Shown here: positions 18,344 to 31,733 of the stretch, in pieces | Numbering within the stretch: position 1 is the first letter of the stretch | Layout: the number at the start of each line of letters is the position of its first letter | Source of the DNA: Litomosoides sigmodontis | Taxonomy: Eukaryota; Nematoda; Chromadorea; Rhabditida; Onchocercidae | Reading direction: 5' to 3' | NCBI GenBank assembly: GCA_963070105.1 | Contig: OY718803.1 | Span: 1,551,007-1,615,006, forward strand | DNA: 64,000 bases | Position numbers and translations under genes: made by a program | Notes under the pieces: model-generated | Told to the model about the DNA's origin: nothing | What the model saw: the letters and a program-made list of their open reading frames with translations, nothing else | The model's database searches: none

Positions 18344-21300
18344 TGGAAATAAAAACAGTTCAAGACAATTTCATCCTAAAATGCTCCATACATACACATA
18401 AATATACGTATAGTAAACATATATATGTAAGAAATAAGATGATAAAAGTATGCAACAACACATAAGACTACAAATTCACGATAACGACACACTTCAATAA
18501 CTTTGCACACAAACAACAACAACAACAACAATAGCAATAATCAATTATACATAAAAATAAGAAAAAAAAAATTCAGCCTCTCATAAAAATTTCAACCATT
18601 CATTTGCAAAACAATGAACGGTCATCGCTTAAAAGAAAACAATTATCATAGTTGTGTAGGCACAGCATCAAATGCGACAGATAAAATAGAATGTGTGGAT
18701 TAAATAAATGAGGTTGCAAAAATTATCGCCAATTAAATAAATGACAACAAATATTCATTATTCGGCATGTCTCTTCTCGTCATGCTAAACCTATACCCAT
18801 TTAACATTTAACAAGCGACACACATCAACAATTCAACAACAGCTCGACTAACGAACTCGAACTCACTAGATGATGATGAATCTTTGGTGTCTGTTTCAGT
18901 GAATCACCACCACCACCACCACCAACCATGTAATGATCCGTACATTTCCAATGATAATGTTTTATTGAACGAATAATAATCACACCAACAGTGGATGGAA
19001 GAGGAATGCATTAGGTATAGTTTCACAAAAACTAGCTGATTACGACATACCTATATTTATATGCTTGTATATTCTTAAATAACTTCCAAAATTCCGTAGT
19101 GTTTTAGAAATAACAAATTAAATATATGCAAAAATTTCAAAAGACTTCCCAAATTTTTGAAATTTACGTGGTGAATTCAACAAAGCATCTCGGTTAACTT
19201 ATTATACCACTAATTAGTGGAAATGTTTCTCAAGATTTCATAGCAATTTAAAAATGAATCAATTTATGCAAAATTTTAAAAAATCCTATTGCCAGTTTTG
19301 ATACCTACGCGGTGAATTTAAACGAAACATCTCAATTAACTTATTACAACGTTACTCATGAAGTACACATAGCATATGTTATCTGTTTCCATTGTACGGA
19401 TTATGTTCAGTCATATTACAAAAAAAAAAGAAAACTAATATTAAAAAAAAAAAGAAAAATAAACCAGTTTCTAAGATGAATGAATATGTCTACGAAAATC
19501 ATCCATTCTCTATGAAAAAACATGAACAGCACAAGTGATCACCTAGCATCTAAACACTTTCGAAAATTATGATACGTACAACTGATAAAAAAAGAGGAAT
19601 ATGTTCGTTTTTTGTTCATAATATTCATTTCACTCAAATTCCAAGAAAAAAAAAACAAAACGAAGCATAACAAATTTACAATTTACAAGTGCTCAGTGCT
19701 CTCCTCAGTATGACACATTATGTGAATGAGAATAAGAAGAAAATATCCACAAAAGACATATAAATGACGGATAATATCATTCCCTTCGCTTGCATCAATT
19801 AAATTTGCAAAAACGTTCCGCAGGAGGAGGAGTATGGCAGATGTTACTATAAAGATTAAAAGTCGACTCCGAACATGTAACTAATTTTCATTCTTATATC
19901 TCCCTCTTCCTCTCTCTCTCTCTCTCTCTTTCTCTCGCTTCGTTCTAATACTGTGATTTATAGGAAATTTTGGACAAATATATCCATCCTTCTATACAGT
20001 CCATTCTCCGTGAAGCTTTTAGATTTACTAATTGGCAATCGATCACAAACCCATCCATCTCTACTGATGCTTATCTTCTAATAGGCGTGCTACTCTTACA
20101 GAAATTTCATTTAACCTCTTTTGAAATGGCAATACTAATTTGAATTTCGTGAAAGAAAAAGTCACCATGCACTACCTTCCAAGTGTATCGATTTTTGATG
20201 TGATCATTGGAACTTCACACATCCAGCACATGAACAACACAAACGGTATTCAAGAACGCAAAAACCCAATTCCGAAATAATTGAAGTTCAATTCTAAAGC
20301 ATGAGCTCGATCTCAACAATCCCCGGAGGACGAACGATATCACTGGAAAATATAACTAAAAAAAAATAATTTCGTAAAGTGGCAATAAAACATATGTATA
20401 AGAACTATATTTCCGAAATATAAAAAAAATCCGAAATATTAAAGCTAACATGATAAGATAGAATTTTCGAGAATTAAATGACGAAATTTACGTCTAAATG
20501 TTGAAAACACTTGTAAATTAACAACGCTATTGAGATAACTCCTTTCAGCTCCTAAAAAACATTTAAAAATTTTTGCCGGATGTTGCTCGTAGAAATGTAA
20601 AATGTCACAAGTGCAATTTCACTTATTCATGTAAACGCAAAATTTTAAATCTTACAATTCTAAATTTCATTCCTATAAATGATCGTAAATTTCTCTTCCT
20701 CCTAAAAGAAATCTCAAGCTGCATTTCAAGAAGAAATCGTAAAGTGATGTTTTATGACAATTAACTTCCACTAAATCTGTTTGAAATTTTCGAAAAAAAT
20801 ATCACAAGAAATTTTGTAGAAATTGCTGTTTCCACTCGCATATCAATCGTTCAATCAAACAATATATTATCATTGTTTTGATGAAAAACACTTAATTGCT
20901 ATCTTATCAACCCTGCGCAGTAATAATATCGGAATTTTAAGATTAAAATAAAACAAACTATTTCAAAAATTTTCCCCTAAGCTATTAAATATTATTGAAA
21001 TCATGTAAAATGCTACGCATATAATGCACTTCTTTTCTCGTTTTAAAGTAGCAAAAATAGAAAGATAAGATGTGAGTTGCTAAATTAATGTTATAATAAC
21101 AATTAAATTAAAAACAAACAGACTTCCTACAAATAGCTCAGAGTAAAAAAAAAAACGCAAATGAAAAAAAAAAACGAAAGGGAAGAAATGAACACAATTC
21201 ACATCAGACAATTCATTACTCTTCCACATACATAGTATATGGAGGAGGATGTTCACATCATTATCCATCTATTCCTCTTCCTCTTCCTCCACTTCATTCC

Positions 21301-23161
21301 AATATCATTCATCACTTTGTGAAACATTTTTCTACCATACGAATTTATTTTGTCTTTCTTCTATCTGTCTGAAATTTCAACCTCTTCCCAAATTTCTTCT
21401 CCTCCCTTGTACGGCGGAAGGAGGAGAAATGAGTACCAAAAATGCGATAGCTATTTGTCTACCTATTATTTCGTTCATTCATCAACTCTTTTGCACTAAA
21501 GTTAAAAAAATTGTTAAAAAATTGAAGCACTTCTAGTGGAACAACTTGTTACACAAGCTGTGTGTGCACTCTCTCCCAACTTATGTTTCGGAAACAAAGA
21601 AAAGAGAAGGAAAAAAAACACACACACACACATAAAAAACCAATCAGAAACAAACATCTGTGAGAAAGAAGCAACAGAAACGCGAGAGACGACGTCTGAT
21701 TATAGGACACGCACTGCTCACACAATGAGAAACCGAACAAATAATCACACGAAAACTATCCTAACAAAGAAAAGTTACAGGATATATGCAACCCAGAAAT
21801 GAGAAAGAAATCCTTATCAGCTCTGATCACTACTTAAAATGATAAATCATTTGAGGAGAGCGGCACGTTAACCAGCAAAAAACAATTTCTTTGTATGAAA
21901 AATAAAAAAAAAAAAGAAATCAGACTCTCACACGGCAAAAAAAAGGAAGCACAAAAGCCATCATCATTAACATGAAGAAATGGCACCAATGATTTTAGCT
22001 CCTCACTTCATCTTGTAGAAACTGATAAAACCAAATATTATAATTCTAGCATTTTGAAATAATACATTTTTGTATAAATCAGAACTGGAAAAGGAACGCA
22101 ACACAAGAGAAAAAAAAACAAGATGAAAAATCTTGGTATCAAACCGGAACAAAAATCAATAGCGGTACCGCTTACAAACATTAAAATATCAAGCCAAGTG
22201 CAAAACTAAATTTACTCATCATGAGGTAAAAAATTCATGATCACTGACGATGCAAATTAGAATTTTGAAACAGAATAGATGTAAAATTAGATTAGACGTT
22301 GCTATACAAATTAGAAGTAAATGCACCTTTTAGGTCTTGCAATTGGCCAGTCAAAATGCAACAGCATAATACTTGATTTCTTCACAATGAATAATGTCAC
22401 TTGCTGATAATTCCAACTAATTACGATTCGTTAAATTTTTGCCATTCCATATAATACATTGTTGTACGAATAAATTATAACATATAGCGCAGGAAAACAG
22501 AACTGAAGCAAGCAGCAAAAATGTTTAGAAAAGTATTAATGAAACAATGAGACAATCAAAATTTTTGTCACTTCTAGAAACGAATGATGCTACTCATAAT
22601 CAAGTGCTAAAAGGATCGTTACCTTTATGAGATCTAAGCCTCGAAGAAATTCTTGCATTTACGTATCACATCAAAGACTTTTTATTTATTTAGAAAAAAT
22701 CAATTCATTTCCCACCCTTACCTGTTTCGTACTTTTTTCATCACCATATGGAAAACGACCACCAGATGAGTATAGCCTACGGCTAAATCTTCATTGGTGA
22801 TATGCATCCTCTAACACAATGAATCTTCAAATTCATATCTCACTACTACTTGTTGTAAAAAAAGAGGGACAAAATGAGCTTCGTGTTTGATTAAACGTGC
22901 AGAGAATAAAAATCTGTAAAAATTTCAACTACGAAACACGGACGACAAATTTTGAAGTACTTAACATAACACAATACTATAATAATCACTACACTCAATT
23001 ATCAGTTAAGACTCTATCCATGACATCTCGTTTAGGCTTCTGTTTAGGATAAAGAAATGAAACCTAGACAACATAAAAATCTCACCAGTTGGTGTTGTGT
23101 AATAAAAAAAATGACAAAATGTAAGATGGCATCGTTAGAACACACATTATACGTACGAACG

Positions 23162-23162
23162 A

Positions 23163-23193
<31 letters not shown>
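23162..23193. repeat. Compound (AC)n(AT)n microsatellite
   Basis: Short CA run passing into a TA run. Confidence 0.9.
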
Positions 23194-23446
23194 CATTACT
23201 ATCTATCTCAAAACGACCGATTTTCCTTAAGCCATCAATAACCGCTCTCCACTTTCATCATTGTTTTGCTCATATAGAAAGTGCTTTTTTGTATTCCACG
23301 GAGCTTAAACATACCATTCTACGCTGAAGGAAGGAGATATGCCATGATCAATTTTCCGTAAGTGAGGCAGTTTCTATATATAAGATGAAATGTACATATA
23401 TAAGGTGAAAAAATTGCTTTAGCACATCTCACATAAAAGGATTATG

Positions 23447-23447
<1 letters not shown>

Positions 23448-23532
<85 letters not shown>
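23448..23532. repeat. (AT)n microsatellite, 85 bp
   Basis: Uninterrupted AT run, the longest pure AT array in the window. Confidence 0.97.
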
Positions 23533-23536
<4 letters not shown>

Positions 23537-24404
23537 AATTTTTTGTAGTCATTACAACACTGACAAACTACGAAAGCGTCGTACGTTTCAATGATCAGCA
23601 ATAGTTAAATTTGATCAAAATAAAATGTCATCAATCTAATTATCAAATAATATCAAAGAGCTCTACAAATAATGGTGCATGACAAAAATTGCTGTAGCAA
23701 GTATACTGTACATTTTGCACAGATTATTTTCATGTGTTACGTTTTTAATACCTTATGGACCACTGCAAGACGTAATTTAACACTAAACTACTTACCACTG
23801 ATAATGCGCGTAGGATCTCAAATAAATTACTTTTGGCAACTTATTTTGCAGAAGATTAATTGACTAGAGAGTTCGTCGATTGTTATTATAATCAGTGAAT
23901 TAAATGTTTGAATTACTTGCTTCCATCTTCCCAAACAGGTAACATTTGTCCCACACAATTACCGTTCTCTGACCAAAATACCTTCGGTAATATCACAAAA
24001 TTAATTTACTACATTCAACATTTATTAACAGAAACCGAGCCTTACGCCGAGTTCCGAGCAGAGTGAAACACAACAGAACCGAAGAGGGTAAAGAAAGGAA
24101 GAGGAAGAAACGATGTAGAGAATTAAACAAACGTACTAAACAGAAATTAAAATGGCCCAAAATGATTCACTGAAACACCGACAAAAACAAACGAAAGAAT
24201 GAACCAAACAGTCGGTCCTCCATCCACTCATCCATTCTCCAATAATCGTCCCGTATGGTTCCGTCCGTCCGACCATCCCAACAACCAAACTGCACGTTCT
24301 CATTACACTAAGTAAATAAAATTTTTTACGGAATTAATACGTGTGAATTAAAAACTGTGTTCAATTCACATATAACACTATATATGTGAAATGAACAGAA
24401 TTTT

Positions 24405-24409
<5 letters not shown>

Positions 24410-24454
<45 letters not shown>
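24410..24454. repeat. (AT)n microsatellite, 45 bp
   Basis: Uninterrupted AT run of about 22 copies. Confidence 0.95.
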
Positions 24455-24457
<3 letters not shown>

Positions 24458-26448
24458 AATTAGGCAACGATCAATATCAAATACTAATTGCTGGTTGACA
24501 CTAACTGCCGATATTCCGGAACTCCTTATGAAACATAAAAACAGATCAAAGCCCTTCAGTTTATGAAAAACGACCCTTACTTTATACACTTACGCAATCA
24601 ACAAGTCGTTGCTACAGGCATACATTTACAGCACCATCTCCTAAGCGCAGTTATTTCAGAATATGGAACTTCACCGTCAATACCAACCGTATGATACCTG
24701 CTTACAGTCCTTCAAATGTCAAAAAATATCAATAAATTCATAACTACTGTGGAGATAACTTGTTGATTATCATGAATTGAAAAATTACAGCTACCGGATA
24801 TCACATAAAATCAATTGTCACAGCACGATTAACAAAGCATTTCCAAAACCTCACTTAGCCAAGCGAAAACATTGTAAGTTAATTAATTGTAAACAAGTGT
24901 TACGGCAAATAAATGCGCTGATAATTCGATAATAACCCTACTACCTCATTAATGAAGACTAACGAAGCGTTATTTACCGACAAAGGAATAATGGATACGG
25001 ATATTCTTGGGAAATGTATAATTTTAGGTGAAATGCGAATCATATGCATGAAGACATGATTATGGCGTTTCTGCAGTCAGAACAATAAATGAAATTCGAA
25101 AAAAATTGCATTCCGATCTTCCAGGAAATTTCCTATATTATAACATAGTTGCAGAAAACATTAAAACTCTACCGTTGCGGAAAATTTTTAAATCTCTGGA
25201 AAAATCCACTAAATGCACCCGCCAAGACAAACACACATAAATACACACGCATAACATGCACAGACGAACACTTAAAATTTCAAAACACCTCTTTCTATCA
25301 GTTCCACGAGAAAAAAAAATTTTTTTTCAAGGAAATTCACATAATCTTAAGAGAGAGAGAGAGAGAGAGAAAAAAAAAGGAAAGGATGAACTTACCGAAC
25401 GTCGACATCAGCAAACACGACTAACAACACCAATAATGTCCTTGACGATACCAAATGCACAAAAAAATTGCGAGAGTAGAGAGAGAGAGAATTGAAATCG
25501 AAGAAAGATGGCGATCGTTGGTACCACCACTACCAGCGACAAACATTGCAGCCATAACAATATCAAAATACATGCAAAATTACGGGATATGAGTGTGATT
25601 GTGAAAAAGGGTAGCGATAGCGATAGCGCAATGAGATACGAACTGTTTCCACTCCATCACATAAATTGTTAAAATCAAATCAGAATCAATAATAGCACTA
25701 CCAGCAGCATCACCTGCAACAGCAATAATAATAAAAAGCGATAATACAAGAACGAATGAATGTGCACTGCTACACTTGAACTTCTACCTATGTTACTTTA
25801 GAACTTGATATATGAAGAACCACCATACATCTGATAGGATGTAAAGAAACGGACTCTACCGTACTCCAATTAACAAGCTCATTCAACCAAATGAATTTAA
25901 AAAAGTTTTAGAGGACGTACATAAGTACGAAATTGACAACTCATATCCACTATCTTGTCACTTCACCTTTCCAATCAGAAAAGAGACATTCCTGCTTGCA
26001 CATCTGAGCAAATTTTTGCAAAACTTTACAACACTTTTAATTCAAAATTAATTATACAGATTGCAGTAATTTTAAAATATAAAATTAGCATTCATTATTG
26101 ATTTCATGAATTCAAGCAAACTCATTGCAATAAGAACGAAGTTACAGGAAAATAAATGGGAAGGAAATTCAACTTGGACATATCAAAACAAATAGGAAGT
26201 TACATATTATTCGGCCCTACTTCAAAATTGTAGAATATATTCATCCAAAAATCGATACAACAAAACATGACTAACGAAATAATAATTGTTTGGTACAATT
26301 TCTCCAAAAAAATTGCTATTAAACTCGGCACCGCATAAAGTTCATTTTTCACATTTTTTTTTGATGAAAATAAGTTTAAGACAGTCATTCATAACTGAAA
26401 AAAAAAACTTTGCATCAGCTGTAGAACGTACTTTAAACCATCCATCCA

Positions 26449-29400
26449 TTACTTGATTATTTCTGTCAAAAGTTTGCACGCTTTTTTGGTCGCCTTGTAT
26501 TGCCAGTAGTTCCTATCTTTCACAGTCTCTCCAACTGTTCCTTTATTTTTCAAATATTTCGAACATTCTCGTAGCAATTTTTCATCCGATGCATATGGAG
26601 TCACATCCAAAACCTTAAAATGCATCAGTACATTAATTAAATTAGAATGTTCTCAACGAGCAGTAGATATTGCAGCTCTGACAAATGTACTCAACAATTA
26701 ATCAAGTCGATGAGTAACCAAACTCCATAACGCACATAATATTCATACCAAACTACTTCGCTTTCATCATATCAAAGGAATGTTTCGAAGAGATATTATC
26801 AACAATTCTTGCCTCTTCTTGGTGGAAAAGACTTCATGGCAGAAATATCCATAAAAATGATGAGAAATATACTGACACATAAGAGTTTATGGTTGCATGC
26901 TTTTTTTCCGAACGCATATGTGTAGTAGTGGAATCATAAAATGACAGTTAATGATTGATGGAAAGAGGACGAAAAAGGGATCGAAAATCACTGGAGAGGA
27001 ACTGGGAACCAATTTACAAATAGGAATAGACTAGGCGGATTAACAATGATGAAAGGAAGAAATTCTAGTAATTGCTAAACTAAAATTACTGGGTGAAAGA
27101 AACTAATAGACCAACCAAAGGGTCAATAATTAACAGTTAAACTACTCGTACCGTGCAATAATTACACATATACGCCAGACGAATGCAGTGGAAGGAATGC
27201 ATCGCCAATTCTGCTTCTTGTTAATGGGAAACCGCTTGGAAGAGTTGTTCCACATAGTTCACAAAAATGTTAATGTATCAATTCGCTTCAATAATAACAG
27301 AGAGAATCCTCTGGATAAACAAATACCAACTTCGTTAATGACAGGAGAAATATGTTACAGTCCATTTAAATGAAAAGTACATAAATCGTCTATTCTCGAC
27401 CAGTGGATATGATGAAAACGAACTAGTATGTAACTAAAACTAGTATGTAACTGAAAACGAACTAGTATGTAGCTAAGATTAGCTGAAACAAACAAAACTC
27501 ATTTACTACATCATCTTGCAGAAAAATTCCAATTTCCTCCTAATGCATCTGGGGATTGCTCGCAAGATGAAAATGAAGATCCGACATCAATTTGAAGTGG
27601 CAATAAAATAGATTACCAACATTGGTCCTAAGAGAGACGTAATTTCAACGCATTCCTTTTCAGTAAATAACGCCCTGCTAAATCCCCAAAACAGTGACAA
27701 CTGTCATCATGCAAACAAAATTGCACTCAAATAGCTTAGTAAAACAATGATTTTAGTAAACGAACATGAAGAGTGAATGTCCTCCATACAGCCAACTGTA
27801 AAGCGCTACATTTCTGCTTTTCGGTGTTCTTCGACAGCTCCGTACTATATCGCATAAAGTCAATAATTAATACAGTCAAATAATCGAAAATAAATAATTT
27901 TTCCTGGCCAATTTGGTGTTCTCTTGGAGAAGTTCCTGTGTTTAGTATCTAAAACCTCAAGACTTAATGTAATAATACTGAATGAAAACCTTAAGTGAAA
28001 TATCTTCTTCGTTCCACTTCTTAAAAAAGTCCGGTATAATGATGCTGAACGAAAAAAAGGCTCATAATTATTCCAGATTCGAATCAGAACTGTTCAATTT
28101 TACCGTTATATGCTCTAACGGGAGATATTCAACATGCGAAAAATTTTCAAAAATATCTTTGCTTGGATTTCGAAAATATTTGTCTTGTATGATAGAACCA
28201 AGTGAAGCAGAAATATGAGCGTAAGAATTTTCCGTAACAACTGAGATTCGTCGATCAAGTACGATACGTATCAAACCAATACTAATAATAATGATAATAA
28301 AAGAATGAATCAGTGACAGAACCTGAAACATAATCAGATATCAAACGAAATATTAACAAAAAGTGTGACGCGATTAGATCCCTTACGCTTCCCATAACAA
28401 AATAATGGTAATAATCACAATGACAGAGCACTATCACGCGTGTAAGAATGCTTCTTATCTTCATAATGATGCAGAGTTCATTTTTTATTGACTATTTTCA
28501 TAAGGAAGTCTTGTTAAAAACTGTAACTTTTCAATTACCGCACGAAATATTATCCGATTTGGTTAATATAAATTCGAGTAAAAAACCTATCAGATTTCAC
28601 ATAGCACAATTTTATCCAAGATACTGTTTACCTCTTTTAAAAAATAAAAATTCAACTCCTAAGTATAGAAAACATTCTTATTAATCGTATTATTATGTTT
28701 ATTATTCAAGTGAAATGCAGTTGTTGACTTGTAAGCCAAGATCAGTCACAGTACACTAAGCATGAAAAGTTTCACGTAAATGTTTTAAGTGAAATTTCGT
28801 ATATGCTACGTGACGAATTGAATATAAAAAATGGAAAAGGTTAACCAGCTGCCAAGCAAACATACAAAATATGTCGCAACTGAGAATTTCTGGGTATTTC
28901 GAAGCTGTGTACTGCGATTCCCAACAAAAGTCGACGAAATTGAAGTGAAAAAAACTGTTCGATACAATGAAAGGTCGAATAAAAGGATCTAAAAATAAAG
29001 TCTTAACAAAATAACCAGCAAAAATCAAGAAAGCAGTCGAGATAAGAAATTCCCAATAGCATAATGTTATTTGACACAATTTTATAAAGCAAGTGCCATC
29101 TCGTAGTCATCTCAGTACAATGTGTCTACTGATAATACGTGAATCCATGCAAAATTGAGACAAGGAATTTCATGCTCATTATTCATTAATCATGCTCACC
29201 TCTCTTTCCACCACCTAAAAATAACTAGGACATATACATTGAGCTGAATGAAAGCCGAAATCCTATAAAAGCACATGGCACTTCAAGATAACAGAAGCAG
29301 ATCTTACCGCCATTAAGGAAGAAAGAGTTGCCGAAAGTCCTACATAAATTAAGTTGCGTTGCTGTTTTCTACAATTCCCAACAACATAGACACCTGTAAA

Positions 29401-30252
29401 GAAGGTAGGTAAAATACAGAGCACAAAACTTGAATAATGCTTCAGCAACATTTTATGAAGGACATTTGCTACAACGTAATACGATTATAAATGAGATTGT
29501 AAATCTGGAGGAATGTGAGGAACTAAAAGCTTTAGAAATCCCCACACAAATAAAACTAAACCTTGGGTAACACCGGCTGCTATGAATAACGCTAAAATAA
29601 CGCGATGTCCTGTGCCAATAAGTAGAATAGCTACCAAAGAGAATAAGAACCCAATCCAACAACCAAACAAAAATTGTGCAAGGAAACGGATAATTGAAGT
29701 GGATACTACCTTGACCTTTCGATCATTGATTGCTCCGCTAAAATAAACAATCATTTGACATCTAATGAAACAAACTTGGCAACTTGTATCTGCTTTATCC
29801 TTTCTCAATGCTCATTCTACCGTTGCCGTTTTTTATCTTTTATTATGACGACGGGAGGATAAATAAAAAGACAGAATTACTCTACATAAAACTGAAACGT
29901 TTGCATCAAGCAACAAATGCAATCAATCATTAAAATGTAAAAAGCTACTAACTTGAACTAATCTGAGAAAAAAAAAAGAGGTGGCGAAAATTTCAAAACG
30001 TATATGAAGATGCATTGTCCTTGAAAGCAAATGATCACTAACTTACACATCTATTTCTTTATTTCGTGCAGCAACTCGACCATTTAGGGTCAATGAATCG
30101 TAAAATACCGCGAAAAGAGAGAGACCGAAAGTCGCAAAATATACATAAGCTTCGAGAGGCTCACGCAAATACAAAAGATGAAAGCCCAACGGTCCACCAA
30201 ACACCAACAGTAATCTCGTGCGAAGAACATCAAATTCACCACCACCCATCAT
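26449..30252 (-). CDS. DNAJC22-like multi-pass membrane protein with a degenerate J domain (middle exons unresolved)
   Basis: Exons 30252..30047, 29737..29562 and 29393..29308 join in phase from ATGATG. They encode a hydrophobic N-terminus with GGPLGFHLLYLR near residues 19-30, as in the TM2-like start of DNAJC22, then further membrane segments including GVYVVGN. The last exon, 26613..26449, encodes a 54-residue J-domain-like end starting VLDVTPYASDEKLL and ending in TAA. A phase-0 exon at 28322..28104 preceded by TTTCAG is a possible internal piece. I could not connect exon 3 to the last exon, so total length is unknown; human DNAJC22 is about 340 residues with the J domain at its C-terminus. 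The His-Pro-Asp triad that J proteins need to stimulate Hsp70 is not visible in the last exon. Family assignment rests on order and motifs; the last exon could belong to a separate gene. Expected location is internal or plasma membranes. Confidence 0.6.
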
Positions 30253-31733
30253 TGACTACCAACTCATTTCCCGTTAACTTTCCAATTATAATCTCAAAAT
30301 CAGTTTCAATTCAAATTTGGTGAAACATGAGATATTGGTAAAAGAAAAACTCAATTTAATAATTTCCACAAAAAAGAAGTTGTGATTCAGCAAAAAAAAA
30401 AATCACTATCAAAATCCTGTCATAAAAATTCGGAAAAAAGAAAATGGACAGGAAACAAAATGAAAATTAAACATTCGAGGGAAAAAAGTAGCAAAACGTT
30501 GATTTCTAACAAATCGAACATTTCTACAAATCCACTAGAAAGAAAATCTTTTATTCGCGCCTTTTCAACAGAAACAAAAAGCATTACATCTATTCATTCC
30601 AACCCATTTATAAAACATCCACAATAATTATGATAATCACTGTCGTAATAGTACGATAGCAATGTAGTGACTGAAAATTTTAGCACAAATACTGAATTAT
30701 AAAAATAATATATACTATTATTAAAAGCATTCTACAATAATGTGCAAATGCTACATCAGCTAATCTAATGCTAATTTCTCTTTGAATTGCAATGATATCC
30801 TACATATTCTCTGCTGTACAATGGAAGACTGATGAAAAGTGCTTTTAGATCATACAAAATTAAATTATAAATCAATTCTCATTAAGTGGCAGTCAACAAT
30901 GGACATGGAATCGGATATATTTCGAACAGCGGGAAAGAATGCATGCCAAACAGTACATGCCGGAAACAAGCAAACTGTCTAAAATTGCATTAATAATTAC
31001 AAGAAATACAAAAATAGATACAAAGTGAAAAGATATTCAATTGGATATAAGAAACAACAGCGATTTTAAGAACTGTCTAAAACATACTCTAATTCTCTGC
31101 TACTCAGTTTCCTGCATTCTCCGTTGCGATCTCCATAACACTGTCGATCTTCGACGAAAAAAATAACCTTTTTTAAAAAGTCGTAAGAGCTCATTCCATA
31201 TTAAAGTTTTTCATCCATTTACTTTTACTATCATGAAGAAATACAAAGCGATTAACGAGTAATTATGAATGAGCCGAACTGCATGGAAATAATGCGATTT
31301 ACTCCGAGGAGGTTGACAAAGGATGAATTAAGCTACTGAGGGAATGTCTCCCCAACACAAGTTTAACTCGAAGCGCTTCACGTACGATAGCATTATGATC
31401 AAGTAAAAAAACATAAATAATCATGCTAATGATACAATGTATCATGAAAGTTAATAAAACACAATAGAAATTTCAACTGCCTATTTGTAATTCTTCCTCG
31501 TAATGCCCCTTCACACTTTATACAGTCGGTAACATACTTTTTCCTCACATAATCTCGTTTGACCACCGAACAATAAGGCAGCATCTGCATAGTATTCTAG
31601 TTTCGATCTAGTTCTTCCATTCAATTCCTCACAATACTTGGGACAAAGTAACGGGTTTAATGGTGGAGGGCATGTTAGAAAGAAGCATAAATTGACCTTA
31701 TGTACAAAATTTGTAAAACATTAGTTTACTGCA
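30253..31733. other. Intergenic region between TM9SF4 and the DNAJC22-like gene
   Basis: No exon seen. Both flanking genes are on the minus strand, so this holds the TM9SF4 3' region and the promoter side of the DNAJC22-like gene. No canonical minus-strand AATAAA was found close to the TM9SF4 stop. Confidence 0.55.

Noticed and set aside
25508..25672. 54-codon plus-strand frame (MAIVGTTTTSDKHCSHNN...)
   Set aside because: Intact, but isolated, unsupported by homology or nearby exons, and short enough to occur by chance.
27480..27720. Minus-strand coding-like peptides in the unresolved middle of the DNAJC22-like gene
   Set aside because: Several short open segments exist, but no set of donors and acceptors joined them in phase.
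28756..29079. 107-codon minus-strand frame between exons of the DNAJC22-like gene
   Set aside because: It has no good acceptor and no match to the expected membrane segments, so it was not used as an exon.
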